Assembly: GCF_003945595.2 (NCBI RefSeq)
Contig: NW_024103435.1
Span: 34,441 to 98,440, forward strand
Origin: Pipra filicauda
Taxonomy: Eukaryota > Chordata > Aves > Passeriformes > Pipridae
Length of the DNA: 64,000 nucleotides
Direction: 5' to 3'
Part shown: in pieces, positions 28,241 through 40,517 of the stretch
How positions within the stretch are numbered: the stretch's first letter is position 1
How the letters are laid out: every line of letters starts with the position of its first letter
The notes under the pieces: generated by a model
Seen by the model: the letters and a program-made list of their open reading frames with translations, nothing else
Database searches by the model: none
What the model was told of the DNA's origin: nothing
Program-made: the position numbers and the translations under genes

Positions 28241-31094
28241 GTCTCAGGGGAGCATGAACCCACTTTCTCCTCTGGACCTTTCGTTGACACTGCCCTCAGT
28301 CTTCAGAGGTGTGACCCGGTGTTGGGGTGGCACACAGGGTGACCTGACCAGTGCCACAAGGAGCTGGCACTAACGGGCAGTGGACGGGGGGGCACCACTG
28401 CCCTGCAGGACTTGCTCAAGGAAAAGAAGAGCTCAGGGGTCAGGGCAGCCTCTCCTCCAGGAGTGTGCAGAACCATGGCCACCACTGTGGGTACAGGGGG
28501 AGGTGAGAGCCTGGAGGACACGGATCCCTCTCAGCTCTGGTGCCATGTGTCTCTGGCCTCTTCAGAGCACAAACAAACTGCCATTAATGTCCTGCCAGCT
28601 GCCCCTTCCAGCTCCTGGTATCGCTCACGTGAGTGACCAGCACCAGGTATTTCACCAGCTCTTTGAGGGAGGTGAATAAATTAATTTCTCTCCCCAGAAG
28701 GGGACTGGACACACCCAGTATCTGGCTCATCAGCCCTGTGGAGAAACCTAAGGCCTCCCAAAAAGGGACTTACTTTGGAAAAAATGGCACATATGGGGAA
28801 ATTCTAGTGAATTAAAAGGTCCTCAGCATCTGCGTTGAAATGTTTGTCTAAGGAGCAGAAAGAGCAATGAAATGAAGAACCTTTCTTTCCCAGCAGCTCT
28901 GGTGCTCCAGCCCTGGCTCTCTCAACTGTGTCAGGGGCTTCCTGGGTCTCAGAGAGCAAGAGAACCTTCAGCCAGCAGAAGGAGCTGGTTTCCAGCAGTT
29001 GTGGTGGCTGGTGACAGCAGCAGCACCCTTTGGGGCCACTTGGGCTGTGGGTGACCTGGGGAGTGAGTGCTCAAGGCAGCTGTGCCTGTCATACCCTGTC
29101 TGGCCTGAGTGGTATGAGATTGCTTTTGGGCGAACAGGGGGTGAGTCTGCAGAGACACCCAAGTATTACCTGCTTTGGGTTAGAAATGAACCCCTTCTGG
29201 ACCAGCATCCACTGAGGGGGGTTCCTCTGGTCACTGGTCTCTGTGCAATGCCCTGAGTCATGTCTGTGTTTAGGGAAGGGACTTCTGAAGTCTCTAATCC
29301 AAGCCCAAACTCTTCTAGAGCTGTACCTGCTCAGGTGGTTTTGGCTCTCATGGGAGGAAGCAATAGAAAGGGCAGTGGTTTGTTTGTAGGATCACAGCTC
29401 ACTGCTCTGGTCACTGTGAACACAGTGGTGGTTCCTGCCCCAGACACCCTGCAGAGCTGGCCACCAATCCTGTGGGCTACCTGGCCATCCCTTATTGCCT
29501 GTCATGAGCATTCCCCACCGAGGAAAGAGTCACCAACACTGAGGAAGGGCTGTGAAATCTGCCCATTACAGCAAGAACAGTTTTGAGGAGAACTTTCCCT
29601 ATTTCTGTTGCACTTGAGGTAGAAGAACTGCAGAGATCTAAGGGGGAATCACAGCACAGCCAGGACCCTCATCCAAGGGTTTGGAGAAACCAGCCACTGC
29701 AGATGAAGCAGCAAAGTTCATGCTGCTGCAGGTCACCAGCAGCAGCTTTCTGTGGGTAAGGCAAAAGGAGGAATGGGGGCAGTGACAGAGACCTCTTTAA
29801 ATCACCAGGGAGAGATTCCTGCCCATCTGACCTGCAGCTGAGTGCCTGGAAAAGACAAAGGAGCCCACTGAACTCCAAAGGGAGTGATGTTGTCTCAGCC
29901 CTTGGCACGTGACTGCCATCCAGGTGGTGATAACTGGGCATAATTTATTCAGGTAGAAATCCCTCTGCCCACTCCAACAACGCTTTGTTTGCTTTGTCCT
30001 GAATAACAAGCCCACTCGTGCCCTGGAAATGATGGTTCAGAACACATGTGCCGAGTTCCCAACCCTGGGCAATGACAAGAAGTTTCATCAGCTCAGATAA
30101 ATATCCCTCCCCCTCCCCGGCAACAGGCCCTCGTGCTTCAAATGTCTCACCTCCCCTACCTGCCAACATTTGAACTCCAGAAATACGGCCAGCTGGGAGG
30201 GGGCCTGGGATGGGCACTGCCACCCACGAGATACCTGTCAGGCCAGGGCAGGCGTTTGGAGGGAGCCTGGGGTGAGCAAACAGCTCAGCAGCAGCAGGAC
30301 AGGCCTGGCTCTGGGAGGGTGGGCAGCCTGTGGGTCACTGAGCAGCCCAGAGCCCTCTCTGGAGCAGATGGAGTTTCTCCAGCTCTCCCACTACCTCTGG
30401 AGCGCTCCAAGGCTGCAGCAAGGCTCCGGTGGAGACTCCACCTCCCTGCAGCAGGTTCAGGAGCTTCAGGAGGTGCTGGGCACTCACCGATGTTGGTGTC
30501 AGCCTTCCCATCACCTACCAGCACTTCCCAGTAACCCACCAGTATCTTCCAGTGTTGCACCAGATACTTGCTGGCCCTTCTCCCTGCACAAAGGCTGCTC
30601 TGGGTGGTGTGTGATTCCCAGCAGTGCAGAACACCCTTGGGAGATGCCCCTGGAGGGCAAACACTTCCCTCCACAGAGTTTCCTCACACCTACAGCCAGG
30701 GGCTGAATCTTGCTCTGCATTACACTGAGCCCAAAACAGCAATGCAGGGAAACAGGATTTTGGGGTCATTCCCACTGCTCATGGGACCATTTGTTCTGCA
30801 GAGCCAGAAGTTCAGAACCATCTAGCACGGCCTTGGTGATGTGGAGGCACTCAGGTGTGGTGTGTCACATCCACACAGGCCACCCCTGACAAAAAATACC
30901 ACTTGGAACTTACTCTTGGAATAATCCTGCCCAAGCAGAAAGCCAGCACAGCAGAAATGCAGAGCAGCCTCTGTCCCCAGGCCCTCCTTTATCTCCCCCT
31001 CCAGGAGGGCTCTTTGAGAAGTGACTGTGTTATAAATATCTCACAGGTGGGTGTCAGAGGACAGTGCCAGACTCTGTTCAGTGTGGCCAATGAC

Positions 31095-31360
31095 AGGATG
31101 AAGAGCAATGGCCATACACTACAACACAAGAAGTTCCACCTCAACACAAGGAAAAACTTCTTCCCATGGAGGTGGCAGAGCCCTGGAATAGCTGCCCAGG
31201 GAGGGTGTGGAGTCTCCCTCTCTGGAGACATCCCAAACCCACCTAGATGCATTCCTGTGTCACCTGCTCCAGGTGACCCTGCCTTGGCAAGGGGGTTGGA
31301 CTGGATGATCTCCAGAGGTCCCTTCCAACCATAACAGTTCTGGAATTCTGTGATTATGGA
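31095..31360 (+). mobile_element. CR1 LINE 3' fragment
   Basis: Includes ACACAAGGAAAAACTTCTTCC, TGCCCAGGGAGGGTGTGGAG, GGGTTGGACTGGATGATCTC and the 3' end CCCTTCCAACCATAACAG then ATTCTGTGATT. Plus orientation, 5'-truncated. Confidence 0.85.
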
Positions 31361-31599
31361 ATGGCTCTTTGTTTAGCACGGAATAACCCCTATCCAGTCA
31401 GGGCCTGCTTGCTGGAGAAGCTGTTAATTGCCTCCTGTGGTCTTCTGTCAGCAACATTATCCCCTCCTGCCCTGCTGGGACTGGGATGAGGGATTGTCCT
31501 GCTCTGTGGCTGCAGTGGGATACGGAGAAGGGGAGGGTGAAACATAATCTGAGAAATAATATCTACGGCAGCAAGCGATGCTAATCAAAAAATCGTGAG

Positions 31600-31970
31600 G
31601 GAAGCAGGATTCCAAGGAGGGAGGAATGCTGGGGGAGGAAAAGCATGGACATCTCTTGACGAAGGTCCAGGATCAGTTTGAAAGGGCCCAAGAAATTCTA
31701 ATTTAACGTCTATTTTTAATACAAGCCCCGTGTGTGAGGAGAGCCCCGCCCGCTGCGCCGCGATCTCGTTACTGCCCAGATTAGCAACAAAAAGATTAAT
31801 TTAGACAGGATGGAATAATTTTGAACAAAAGTGTCACTGCCTTCTGAGGAGCAAGGCTGACCCGAAAAGATCACGTACAGGGAAACCCCACACCACAGGC
31901 AATCCCTCCTGGAGAGGAGTCCCCCAGCTGGAAACACAACAGTTTGGGCTCATTTCAGCACAGCTGGGGT
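31600..31970. promoter_or_regulatory. candidate muscle-type enhancer: MCAT, MEF2 and E-box motifs
   Basis: A perfect MEF2 consensus (YTAWWWWTAR, here CTATTTTTAA) lies at 31,710-31,719, an MCAT/TEAD box in reverse orientation (AGGAATG) at 31,622-31,628, and CAGCTG E-boxes at 31,925 and about 31,963. This trio is typical of skeletal-muscle enhancers (established knowledge). IGFN1, whose 5' end must lie in this interval, is a muscle gene. No experimental or conservation evidence is available here, and such motifs also arise by chance. Confidence 0.3.
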
Positions 31971-34900
31971 GGCACCACTGATGTCAGATGACTGTAATAT
32001 GTCTCTTTAATTGATCATAAATACATGTATTTCACTACAGCTGACAATAAAATCTGTGGAGACAGCCCTCAGAAGCTTCCCGCTTGCCTGTCCTTTGTTT
32101 TCCTGGCTTGCATTTTAATTCCTCCAAGTCATACAGAAATAAAGGATTGTGCTCATTCTCTGTCCCTTTTCCAAGAGCTGCAACCTCCCTGACAAGCCCC
32201 CAGCCCTCTCCAGGGCTGGGCCATGCAGAAGATGACGAGCTATTGTAGCTGGAGTCTCCATGGTTCTCCTCCTCCTTGAGGTCAGCCCTGCAGGGAGAGG
32301 CAAAGCTCCCCTCACACTGCTGGATGTCCAGGCATGGCCCCTCTGGGGCCTCCAAATTAAAGGCTGATGGCAGAGCTGAGAAGGCACAACAACATTTGGG
32401 TTGCACTGAGGCAACTTGCCCAATTATTAACATTTTTGTGTTCTTTTCTTTGCCAGAGAAACTGAGCTTTTACTGGCACGGAAAATCACCTCCTCCAAAC
32501 ACAACCGAGTCATCTCTCCAAGTTGCTATCAACATTTCTGCAGAGCATCCTGCTCCAAAGGAGCCAAATCCAGGTGGGATCCTATAACCACAGCCCCCTC
32601 CCAGTCCCACCAGCCCTTTGACACAAAGAAATTCATCCTGCCCAGGGGCCGCCCCAGAAATCCCTCCATCCTTTCCAAAACAGAGCAGCTGCTTAGCACT
32701 GGCTCAGCACAGCAGGTCAGAAGATGATGAATTCTGTATTCACTTGAGAATTTTTAGGGAAACACAAGCCCAGCTGTGCAAGCTGGAAGAGGGTGGAGAC
32801 ATGTAGTCCAACGCTGCACTGAACAACCCTTCTAAACCATGGGGACTTGGCTACAAACTGCCCCCAAGGCAGTGACCTCTGGTAGGAGAGACTTCCTTGA
32901 TCTCACATGGAGAATTCTCCCCCACTGTTCCTGCTGCTGGGAAGCAGTGAATGAGTTCCTTGTTTTACTTTGTTTGCGTGCAGGGCTTCTGCTTTACTTA
33001 TTAAACTGATTTATCTCAACACACGTTATCTCATTTTTGCTGTTCTGATTCTCCCCCCATCCCACTGCAGGGGAGGGAGAGAGGGAGTGAGTGAGTGTGG
33101 GGTTGAGCTGCCAGCTGGGGTTAAATCAGGACACTCACTTGGAAGCAGGAGGGATCCCTGACCACCAGCCCAGCTCAACAGCTCCGAGCTGACCAGGCTG
33201 AAGGAGCAGATCCCAGCGTGAGCTGGGCTGGGATCACTGCAGCCCTCCTGCATGACCATAGAAGGTAAAACCGAGCCCTGGCAGGCCTGAGGCCAACAAT
33301 ACACTTAAGGCATAAATGTTCTGGTGTTTCGTGCAACTCCATCAAAAATCTTAGAAAAGCTTATTTTTGGCTGAATCAGGTGTCAGTGAAAGGAGTGCCA
33401 ACTGCAGTGCTCCTCTGCCAAGGCAGGAGGGGACAGACTGCCAGGGACGCCCACGGGGTGCAGAGCGGAGGATTCGCCAGAGGCTCAGTCTCACAAACAG
33501 GATCCACCACAGCCAGCCTGATTTCATCCCTTCCCCTCTTCCCCCACACCCCACATTTGTGGGAAGACAGCAGGAAGGGTGTCACTGGTGCTTCACAGAT
33601 GTCTACACGCCCGAAAGGGCTCTGTCTCTGCTGTAGGCAGTGCCCTACACCACTGTCTTGGAAGGTGAAAAGCATTTTGGGGCTGGCTCTGTGAAGTCTC
33701 CATCTGCCCCAGCTCTGTCACAGCGTGTTCCCTGCCCATTCCAGTGGAGTAACCTCCATCCCAGGAGGCTGCTGCTCCAGCTCCATGTAGTTCAGCAGGG
33801 TTGCACCACCACAACAGGCTCCAGGACAGAGCATCGGCTCTTGAAAAAATACCTCTGGCACCACAGAATTCCCTTTTCCCTCTAATGAGGCCTCTGTTTT
33901 CTTGGGAAAGCACGGAGAGCTCAGACAGAGGGCAGCAGTGTGGGCCCATGGCCAGAGCAGTGCCCTGGGCTGCAGCCACTGTCTCCTCTGGTCTCAGCAC
34001 TGCAGGGGCTTGGCTGAGCTCGGACAAGGTCTCTCTCCTCAGCCATCCTGTTTCACAGAATCCCAGAACCAGCTGGGTTGGAGAAGATCTCTGAGATCAT
34101 GGAGTCCAACCTTTGACCAAACACCACCGTGTCAACTAGACCAGAGCACTGAGAGCCATGTCCATCTTAAACACCTCCAGGGACAGTGACTCCACCACCT
34201 CCCTGGGCAGCCTGTTCCAACATCTAATCACCCTTCCTGTGAATAAATTCTTCCTAATGTCCAACATAAACCTCCTGAGGCACATAATTTGTGATTATTT
34301 AGACCAGCAATGGTCTCCAATTTAGGGGCAGAAGCAGCCTATGAAATGGTTAAACACAACTAAGGTGGAGAAGCACAAGTGGAGTCCTTTGGGGCATCAG
34401 CCATGTCTGGGTTGTTTTCCCCTCACCACCCCCAGACACTCCAGGTCTCCTCACCATCACAACTCCACTGCTGTCTGCGCATGACCCAAGGACACACAGT
34501 GACACTGTGACACGCACAGTGACACCGGATCTCCCAGGTTATCAGAGTCCAGTGTGCTGGGAGAGCCACATCTCCTGTCAACTCCCACGCACACACCAGC
34601 TGCTCCTGCCTGTGACTGACAGGGTTTGTTGTGCTCACAAATCTCCATGAGGCCTCTGCACGGCTTTTTAAGACTGTCAGGTCTTTCACGTTGGGAGGAG
34701 CCCTCAAGAAATCACCCTCACAAGCAGGTCTTGTGATCCTCACAAGCTCTTCAGCCACCCTCACAGCACTGTTGAGGACCATTCGACTGAGGAAACCACT
34801 TCCTTGGAGTTGTAAGGGAGCTGACAGCAAAAAGAGGAGGAGAATTGCTCTTCCTTGGTCTAACCAACCACCCTGCACAAGGAAGAGCCCTGTAGGTTGG

Positions 34901-36734
34901 CCCAATGCCCAAACACCTTTGAATCTTCTCTTCTCTGTTTACAGTTCTCAAAGCATTTCATTTTGCTCTTAATATAAAGACCAGATCATCTTGTTGCAGG
35001 TGAAGAATGATAGGATGAATTATAGGATGCTTTTATAAGGCGGGATGTATTTCTAGAACATTTACAAGTCAATCTGTGAGTTCACAATTCAAAATAAATT
35101 GCCCTTGAGACACATGGCAGGTGACGTGAGCCCAGCGCTGTGCCGGAAGGTTTGCAGTGCTGTCACCCACACCCGTGTCCACGGGGAACAAGGACAAGCT
35201 GTTCCTGTGTGTCCTCAGCCTTGTTAACAAAAATGCCACCTGCCCTTCAGGCACTGACACCACGAGTGCCAGCGAGGCCTCATTCTGTGGGTAAGGGGAC
35301 AGGGACAGCTCAGGGACAGCTCAGGCTCATTAACAGCGACGCCTGACGTCCTTCCCCTCTTCTGCACGTTTGTGTTTCTTTGTTTCCTGTGCTGATCTCT
35401 GATTCCCTTTCCCTCCATGCCACAGGAATTGTGTTTGGCCTCTATTCCCACTGGCCCACGGGAGGCTCCTCTGAGGCACCTCTCACCTGTCTGCTGCCAA
35501 CAAAGGCAGGAATGGGGAACCAACAGCCCCACGGTGCCATTGCTGACCCTGAGGTCTCCAAGGCAGGATGAAGCCTCCTGCCAGAGCACTGTGCTAGTCC
35601 CACATCCCTGCAGGTCAGTGGCTGAAGTTAACCCAAGTTACTGGGAATTCAGTAAGGGTTCAGGACCCACTACTGGAGAGGCTTTTTAAGGGACCTGTAT
35701 TAGACACACTGAGAAATTCAGGAAACATGAAACACTTGGGAATGAGCAACAAAGCTGAGCAACAGGTATGGAGAAATAAAGCAGCAAATCCTGCTCCCTC
35801 CAGGCAAACTCTCTTTTGCCACTGCTGCTGGGCTTTAAAAACAGTGACAGGGATGACTTCCAGAAGATAACTGAGCCTGCTGCATCCCACTTATCTGGGA
35901 CAGGCAAAAAGGCTTCTGGGCGGGGGAAAGCCAGCAAGGAAGGGACCAGGAAATGGTCTCCTGGAGGAGTGTGTGAGATCTCCCTCCCATCACTACACAG
36001 GAAATGCACATGCAGCTCCCCCTCCCATCCAAGGAATCGGAAACCAGTCTCTTGGAAAAGGGACTTGAACTGAAATGCAACTTTCAAGCTCATCTTGTGC
36101 TGGCTGGGTCTGTTTTTAAGGCACTCACCGAAAAAAACTGATCCCTGCACGTGGTCTTTTAGCTGCCTGGGCCATTCCTTTGCCTCCTCCAAGGGCATTT
36201 TCCAGTGTCTTGTCACCAGTTCAGCTGCTTCCTCCAGGTGTCAATCCAGCCTCCTCCAGCCCCCCAAGGAGCAGTGGGATGTACCTTTGGGCTGAAAGAG
36301 AACACAGAAGAACAGATTGCTGTGACAACAGGCATGTCAGAGGAGATAAAAACACCTCCTCACCAGTCTGGTGAAAGTGAGTAACAGAAAATCCCTGTGG
36401 TCATGTGGCTTTTAAACCTGCACAAACTCAGCCCTGTCCCAGCACTGACTGCCTGGCCAGGCCCAGGCCTCTGCTCTGCAGGGACATCTCTGAGTTAGCA
36501 CCAAAGAGCTTCTTCCGCTCGGCAACGCTGGAGTAGGAGGAAGGAATTAGAGGTCCTTTGTGCATCTAATACCCAGGATTATTCTCATGGAATATTTCCT
36601 TGGATCAGTCCAGCTGACTTGGGCCACAGTCCCGTACGGGCTCCAGTGAGTGGGGAGGGAATGCAGCCGTGGCAGGGCTAGGATTTTACACATTACAGCA
36701 ATGGGGTGAGAAAACTATTTACACCATTATTTAC
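31971..36734. other. non-coding stretch, no recognised gene
   Basis: One CR1 copy at 34,055-34,285. A 132-codon minus-strand frame at 32,035-32,433 reads smoothly but has no recognisable family, splice context or domain. Nothing further was supported. Confidence 0.45.
34055..34285 (-). mobile_element. CR1 LINE 3' fragment
   Basis: TTTCACAGAATCCCAGAACC, then GCTGGGTTGGAGAAGATCTC and GGAGTCCAACCTTTGACC, followed by CACCTCCCTGGGCAGCCTGT and CTTCCTAATGTCCAACATAA. This is a CR1 3' end in minus orientation. Confidence 0.83.
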
Positions 36735-37016
36735 AAGAGCATGCAGTGACAGGACAAGGGGGAATGGTTTCCCACTGCCAGAGGGCAGGGTTAGATGGGA
36801 TACTGGGGAGGAATTCTTCCCTGTGAGGGTGAGGAGGCCCTGGCACAGGTTGGCCAGAGAAGCTGTGGCTGCCCCATCCCTGGAAGTGTCCAAGGCCAGG
36901 TTGGATGGGGCTTGGAGCAACCTGGGATAGTGGAAAGTGTCCCTGCCCTTGGCAGGGGGTGGAACGGGATGAGCTTTAAGGTCCCTTCCAACCCAAACCA
37001 TTCTGGGATTCTATGA
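36735..37016 (+). mobile_element. CR1 LINE 3' fragment
   Basis: GACAGGACAAGGGGGAATGG, CTGCCCCATCCCTGGAAGTG and GGTCCCTTCCAACCCAAACC then ATTCTGGGATTCTATG form a well-preserved sense 3' end in plus orientation. It is the same subfamily as the copy at 1,410-1,725 but inverted relative to it. Confidence 0.88.
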
Positions 37017-37274
37017 AAACACTTTTACATTGGCAATTCCCATACTGGGTGCATGGAGCAGTTTTAAAGCCTGGCAGTCTCCACAGCAAGTACATTCTAC
37101 AAACCCTAAACCGAGCAGTCTCAATTATTTACTCGTTTATAAAGTTAAAACTATCAGACAGACAGAACCATCTCTCAGACAGACATTCCCCTCTGACTGC
37201 CATGTATTTTTGGCTGAAGGTATCCCTCCAACTCTCTAACAGGAAGGGGGAGCCGGGGGAGGTCGGGCTCTCTT

Positions 37275-37548
37275 CCCAGGGAACAAGGGACGGGAGGAGA
37301 GGAAACAGCCTCAAGCTGCAACAGGGGAGGTTCGAGTTGGACATCAGGGGGAATGTCTTCCTGGAAAGGGTTGTTAAACTTATGAAGGGGCTGCCCAGGA
37401 AGGTGGTGGAGTCACCACCCCTGGAAGTGTCCAAGGAATGACTGGACGTGGCACTCAGTGCTCTGGGCTGTTTGACAAGGTGGTGACTGGTCACAGGTTG
37501 GACTCGATGAAATTGGAGGTCTTTTCCAACCCAATTGATTCTCTTTCT
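37275..37548 (+). mobile_element. CR1 LINE 3' fragment
   Basis: GAAACAGCCTCAAGCTGCAA, AGGGGCTGCCCAGGAAGGTG, GTTGGACTCGATGAAATTGG and CTTTTCCAACCCAATTGATTC are the sense 3' part of a CR1 in plus orientation. It lies about 260 bp after another CR1 end. Confidence 0.85.
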
Positions 37549-38059
37549 AGAGGTTAAATCAGAAGTTTGGGTCCCTTTTTCTATCAGTGGGGGTTTTTAC
37601 CTGAAAAAGAATTAGATCCTGACTTTATCCAGCGTCACAGACCAGGTAAATCTGCACCAGGTAAACCAGCAAAATGCCAGAGAATCACCTCGACCCCTCC
37701 AGCTGCAGAGCGGAGCCTCCCAGGGAGCTGCCACTGGAGCAGGTCCAAGGATGAGGGTATTTGCACACCTGAAAGGTGCAGACAGAGAAAATGGGGTAAA
37801 ACTGAGATAATTCTAGAGCCAGATCTCTCAGGAATGTTCTCTTTGGGCAAACGCAGGACCCCGTGGCCTTGGAAAGGCCCAGCATTTCTTTTGGGACAAG
37901 GACAGGACAAAATGAGTCACTGGTCTCTAATACAAGAGCTTGATGGCACGACTGCAGCCTTTGAGCCTGGAGGATCACCAATATCATCTATAAGCGTAGA
38001 TCGGCCAAAAACATAACCAAGGGCACCACTGCAGCCCGGGATCTCCCCTCTGATGGGCA

Positions 38060-38530
38060 CAGCAGCACCACTGGTGTGAGGGGAGAGCAGCGGCTGAGGG
38101 GGAACGGGGTGTGAGGGGAGAATGGAGTGAGGGAGAATGGGGCTGTGAGGGGAGAGCGGGGGGTGAGGGGAGAGCACGAGGCTGTGAGGGGGGAACGGGG
38201 CTATGAGGGGAGAATGGAGCTGAGAGGGGAGAACGGGATGTGAGGGGGAATGGGGCTGTGAAGGGGGAAGGGGGCTGTGATGGGAGAGCCCAAGCATGTG
38301 AGGGAAAATGGGGCTGCGAGGGAAAATGGAGCTGCGAGAGGAGAGCGGGTGTGAGGGGAGAGCCCGAGGCTGTGAGGGGAGAGCGGGGCCGTGACGGCAG
38401 AGCGGGGCTGTGAGAGGGGAACGGGGCTGTGAGAGGGAAACAGGGATGTGAGGGGGAAATAGGGGTGTGAGGGGGAAATAGGGGTGTGAGGGGGAAATAG
38501 GGGTGTGAGGGGAGAGCCCGAGGCTGTGAA
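38060..38530. repeat. G-rich degenerate repeat (GTGAGGGGAGAGC/GGAAATAGGG units)
   Basis: An irregular array of GTGAGGGGAGAGCGGGGCT-like units, ending in about four 19-20 bp copies of GGGTGTGAGGGGGAAATAG at about 38,447-38,516. The plus strand carries many runs of four or more G, so G-quadruplex folding is possible (inference). It abuts the TMEM9 CpG island. A 364-codon minus-strand frame through it is repeat translation. Confidence 0.88.
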
Positions 38531-38559
38531 GGAAAACGGGGCTCTGAGGGCAGAGCGGG

Positions 38560-39080
38560 GCTGTCCCGCGGCTCAATCCCAGGACGGGGCGGCCCAGCCC
38601 CACGACGAGAGCCCAGCGGGAGCTGCCGCGCCACGTCCGCCGAACACCGCCCGGCCACGGCAATGCCGCCCCAGCAACCCCCTGAGCGGGACCACCACAC
38701 ACCCTCCCCCTCCCCCGTCCCCTCAGCTCTGCGGAGCGCGGAGGAGACGCGCACCCTCCCTCAGCACCCGGCCCGGTCCTCTGCCTTCCTATTGGCCGCG
38801 GGTGCTGCCTGTCACGGACCGTCACGCGCGGCAGCCAATGGGCTCTCAGGGAGCGGGGCGGGGGCGGGGCTCGCAGGGCGGGGCCGGGGGCTGTGGCGGC
38901 GGCGCGGGCCCGTGTGAGGGGCAGGTAGGGCGGGGGGGCCGCGGGGCCGCGCTCGGGCGGGCTGAGGGGTAGCGGCCCCTCACGGCCCCTCACGGCCCCG
39001 CTCCGCTTCACCCCCCGGGGCTGCGGGGCAGCTCGGGCAGGGGGCGGCCTGGATCACCGCAGGCATCCCGGGAGGCCGGG
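38560..39080 (+). promoter_or_regulatory. TMEM9: CpG-island promoter and 5' non-coding exon of TMEM9
   Basis: This is the densest CpG stretch of the left half. Inverted and direct CCAAT boxes (NF-Y type) lie at 38,791-38,795 (as ATTGG) and 38,835-38,839. GC boxes (GGGGCGGGGC type) occupy about 38,853-38,885, and there is no TATA box. A consensus donor, GGGCAG|GTAGGG, follows at 38,924/38,925 and would end an untranslated first exon joined to the acceptor at 41,180. The transcription start is therefore inferred at roughly 38,890-38,910, with NF-Y at the usual 60-100 bp upstream. Exact start and exon limits are not proven by sequence. Confidence 0.72.
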
Positions 39081-39227
39081 CTGTGGGAGTCCCTGGAGGG
39101 CTGAGCATCCGCGGGCCTTCGGCGGGAACTGAGGGGAACCCGGTCGGTGTCGGGGGTGGTTCGAGCACAGATGGTGCAAAAGGGGGTCGGATCCATCGCA
39201 ATCTTAGAAGGGCTCCGGGTGGTTTTC

Positions 39228-39372
39228 ACAGAATCATCCCAGAGTGGTTCGGGTTGGGAGGGACCCTAAAACTCATCCAGTGCCACTCCCTGCCCTGGGC
39301 AGGGACACCTTCCATTGACCAAGTTGCTCCAAGCCCCGTCCAACCTGGCCCTGGACACTCCCAGGGATGGGG
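39228..39372 (-). mobile_element. CR1 LINE 3' end
   Basis: CACAGAATCATCCCAGAGTGG, then GTTCGGGTTGGGAGGGACCC and CTGCCCTGGGCAGGGACACC: antisense of the CR1 terminus (minus orientation), inside TMEM9 intron 1. Confidence 0.83.
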
Positions 39373-40454
39373 TTCAGGGTGAGGAGGTTACTGGGAGAAG
39401 GGGCGCGGGCTGGGTGTGTGCGAGCATCACTCTAGGGGTTCATTCCTGGGGGCTGCCACGCTCAGTTACAGCCCCAGGACCTTCACCTTAACCACCCACC
39501 TCCTTTTGGGCAGATCCTTTTGGACAGACGGCTGCTGTGGGCTGGGCTGGTCGTCTGGAACACAGTAGCTCTAAGGCACGTGTGCATGTGCCCCTTTGCT
39601 GTCAGAGTCAGAAAGAACCACAGATAAATTATCCTTTGTGTGGCCGCGGGTGTTTTACAGTTCACGGTGGGTGGACTCTGTCCAGGTGCCATTCTGAGTT
39701 TTTATTTAGGGTAGAACAGATCATGTGTTTTCCCCTGCTTTTGTTAAAATGGCATTTATGAGTTGACCAGATGTTCTGAATTCAATTGAGAGGCTAAAAC
39801 TCAATTCCAGGCACCCGCCCTACTGTTGAGTTAAAAATTCAAACCAAAGTGCAAACCCACGTACAGTGGGGGACGTGCAGCTCAGCTCAGTCCTGTTCCC
39901 CAGATTTGTGATGAGGACCTGAAACCCTGACGTGCAGGGGAGTCTGCCAGGAAAGGACCGCTGTTTGAGGAGATTGTTGAAACTCTGGTGCAAAGGGTTA
40001 ATAAATCCTGGGCTGAGGAGATAGGACTGGAATGCATTTTGGTGGGTTTTGGCAGGCCAGCTTGTTAGAAGTGGCTGGTGTTTTGTTTAGATAAAGAAGA
40101 AAGGAACTTCCATTATGTGAGTTTATAGTGTTGTTAAAGATAAAGCAAAGAATATTGCAGTGATGTAAATCCCAATGGAATCAACATCAGGTGATGGAGT
40201 AGAACTACCCGGAGTGAGCTGTGGGATTAAGGTGGAGCTGATTACTGAAGGTGTAAATTCCCTTCCCTGAGTAAAGCTCTGCTGAAGTGGCTTTTCTGAG
40301 CTGTCCCAAGGTCCCCAAGACCTGCTCCTCCTTTTCTGCCCCTGAGGGTGAACACCAGCCTGAGCAAGGCCAGCTTGGCCTTGTGCAGAGAAATTAATAT
40401 TCTTATGGACTTGTGCAAACACACGTCTCTGGAACAGCTTTATCCTTGCACATG

Positions 40455-40517
40455 GGGGCTGGAATGAGATGATCCTTAGGGTCCCTTCCAACCCAAACCA
40501 TTCTGGGTTCTGTGATT
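40455..40517 (+). mobile_element. CR1 LINE 3' terminus, short
   Basis: GAGATGATCCTTAGGGTCCC then TTCCAACCCAAACCATTCTG and GGTTCTGTG. Only the last 60 bp or so of a plus-oriented CR1 remain. Confidence 0.78.

Larger units (their letters stand above)
25026..31094. other. non-coding stretch with two CR1 insertions
   Basis: Apart from the CR1 copies at 26,235-26,485 and 27,990-28,240, no repeat array or exon was recognised. Open frames on both strands (up to 178 codons near 30.2-30.7 kb) show no domain, signal peptide or family motif. Confidence 0.45.

Noticed and set aside
32035..32433. 132-codon minus-strand frame considered as an exon
   Set aside because: Reads smoothly but has no recognisable family and no convincing splice borders. 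Frames of this size are common by chance in this window.
37917..39011. 364-codon minus-strand open frame next to TMEM9
   Set aside because: Runs through the G-rich repeat and CpG island; composition is repeat-driven (SPHTPLFP-type) with no domain.
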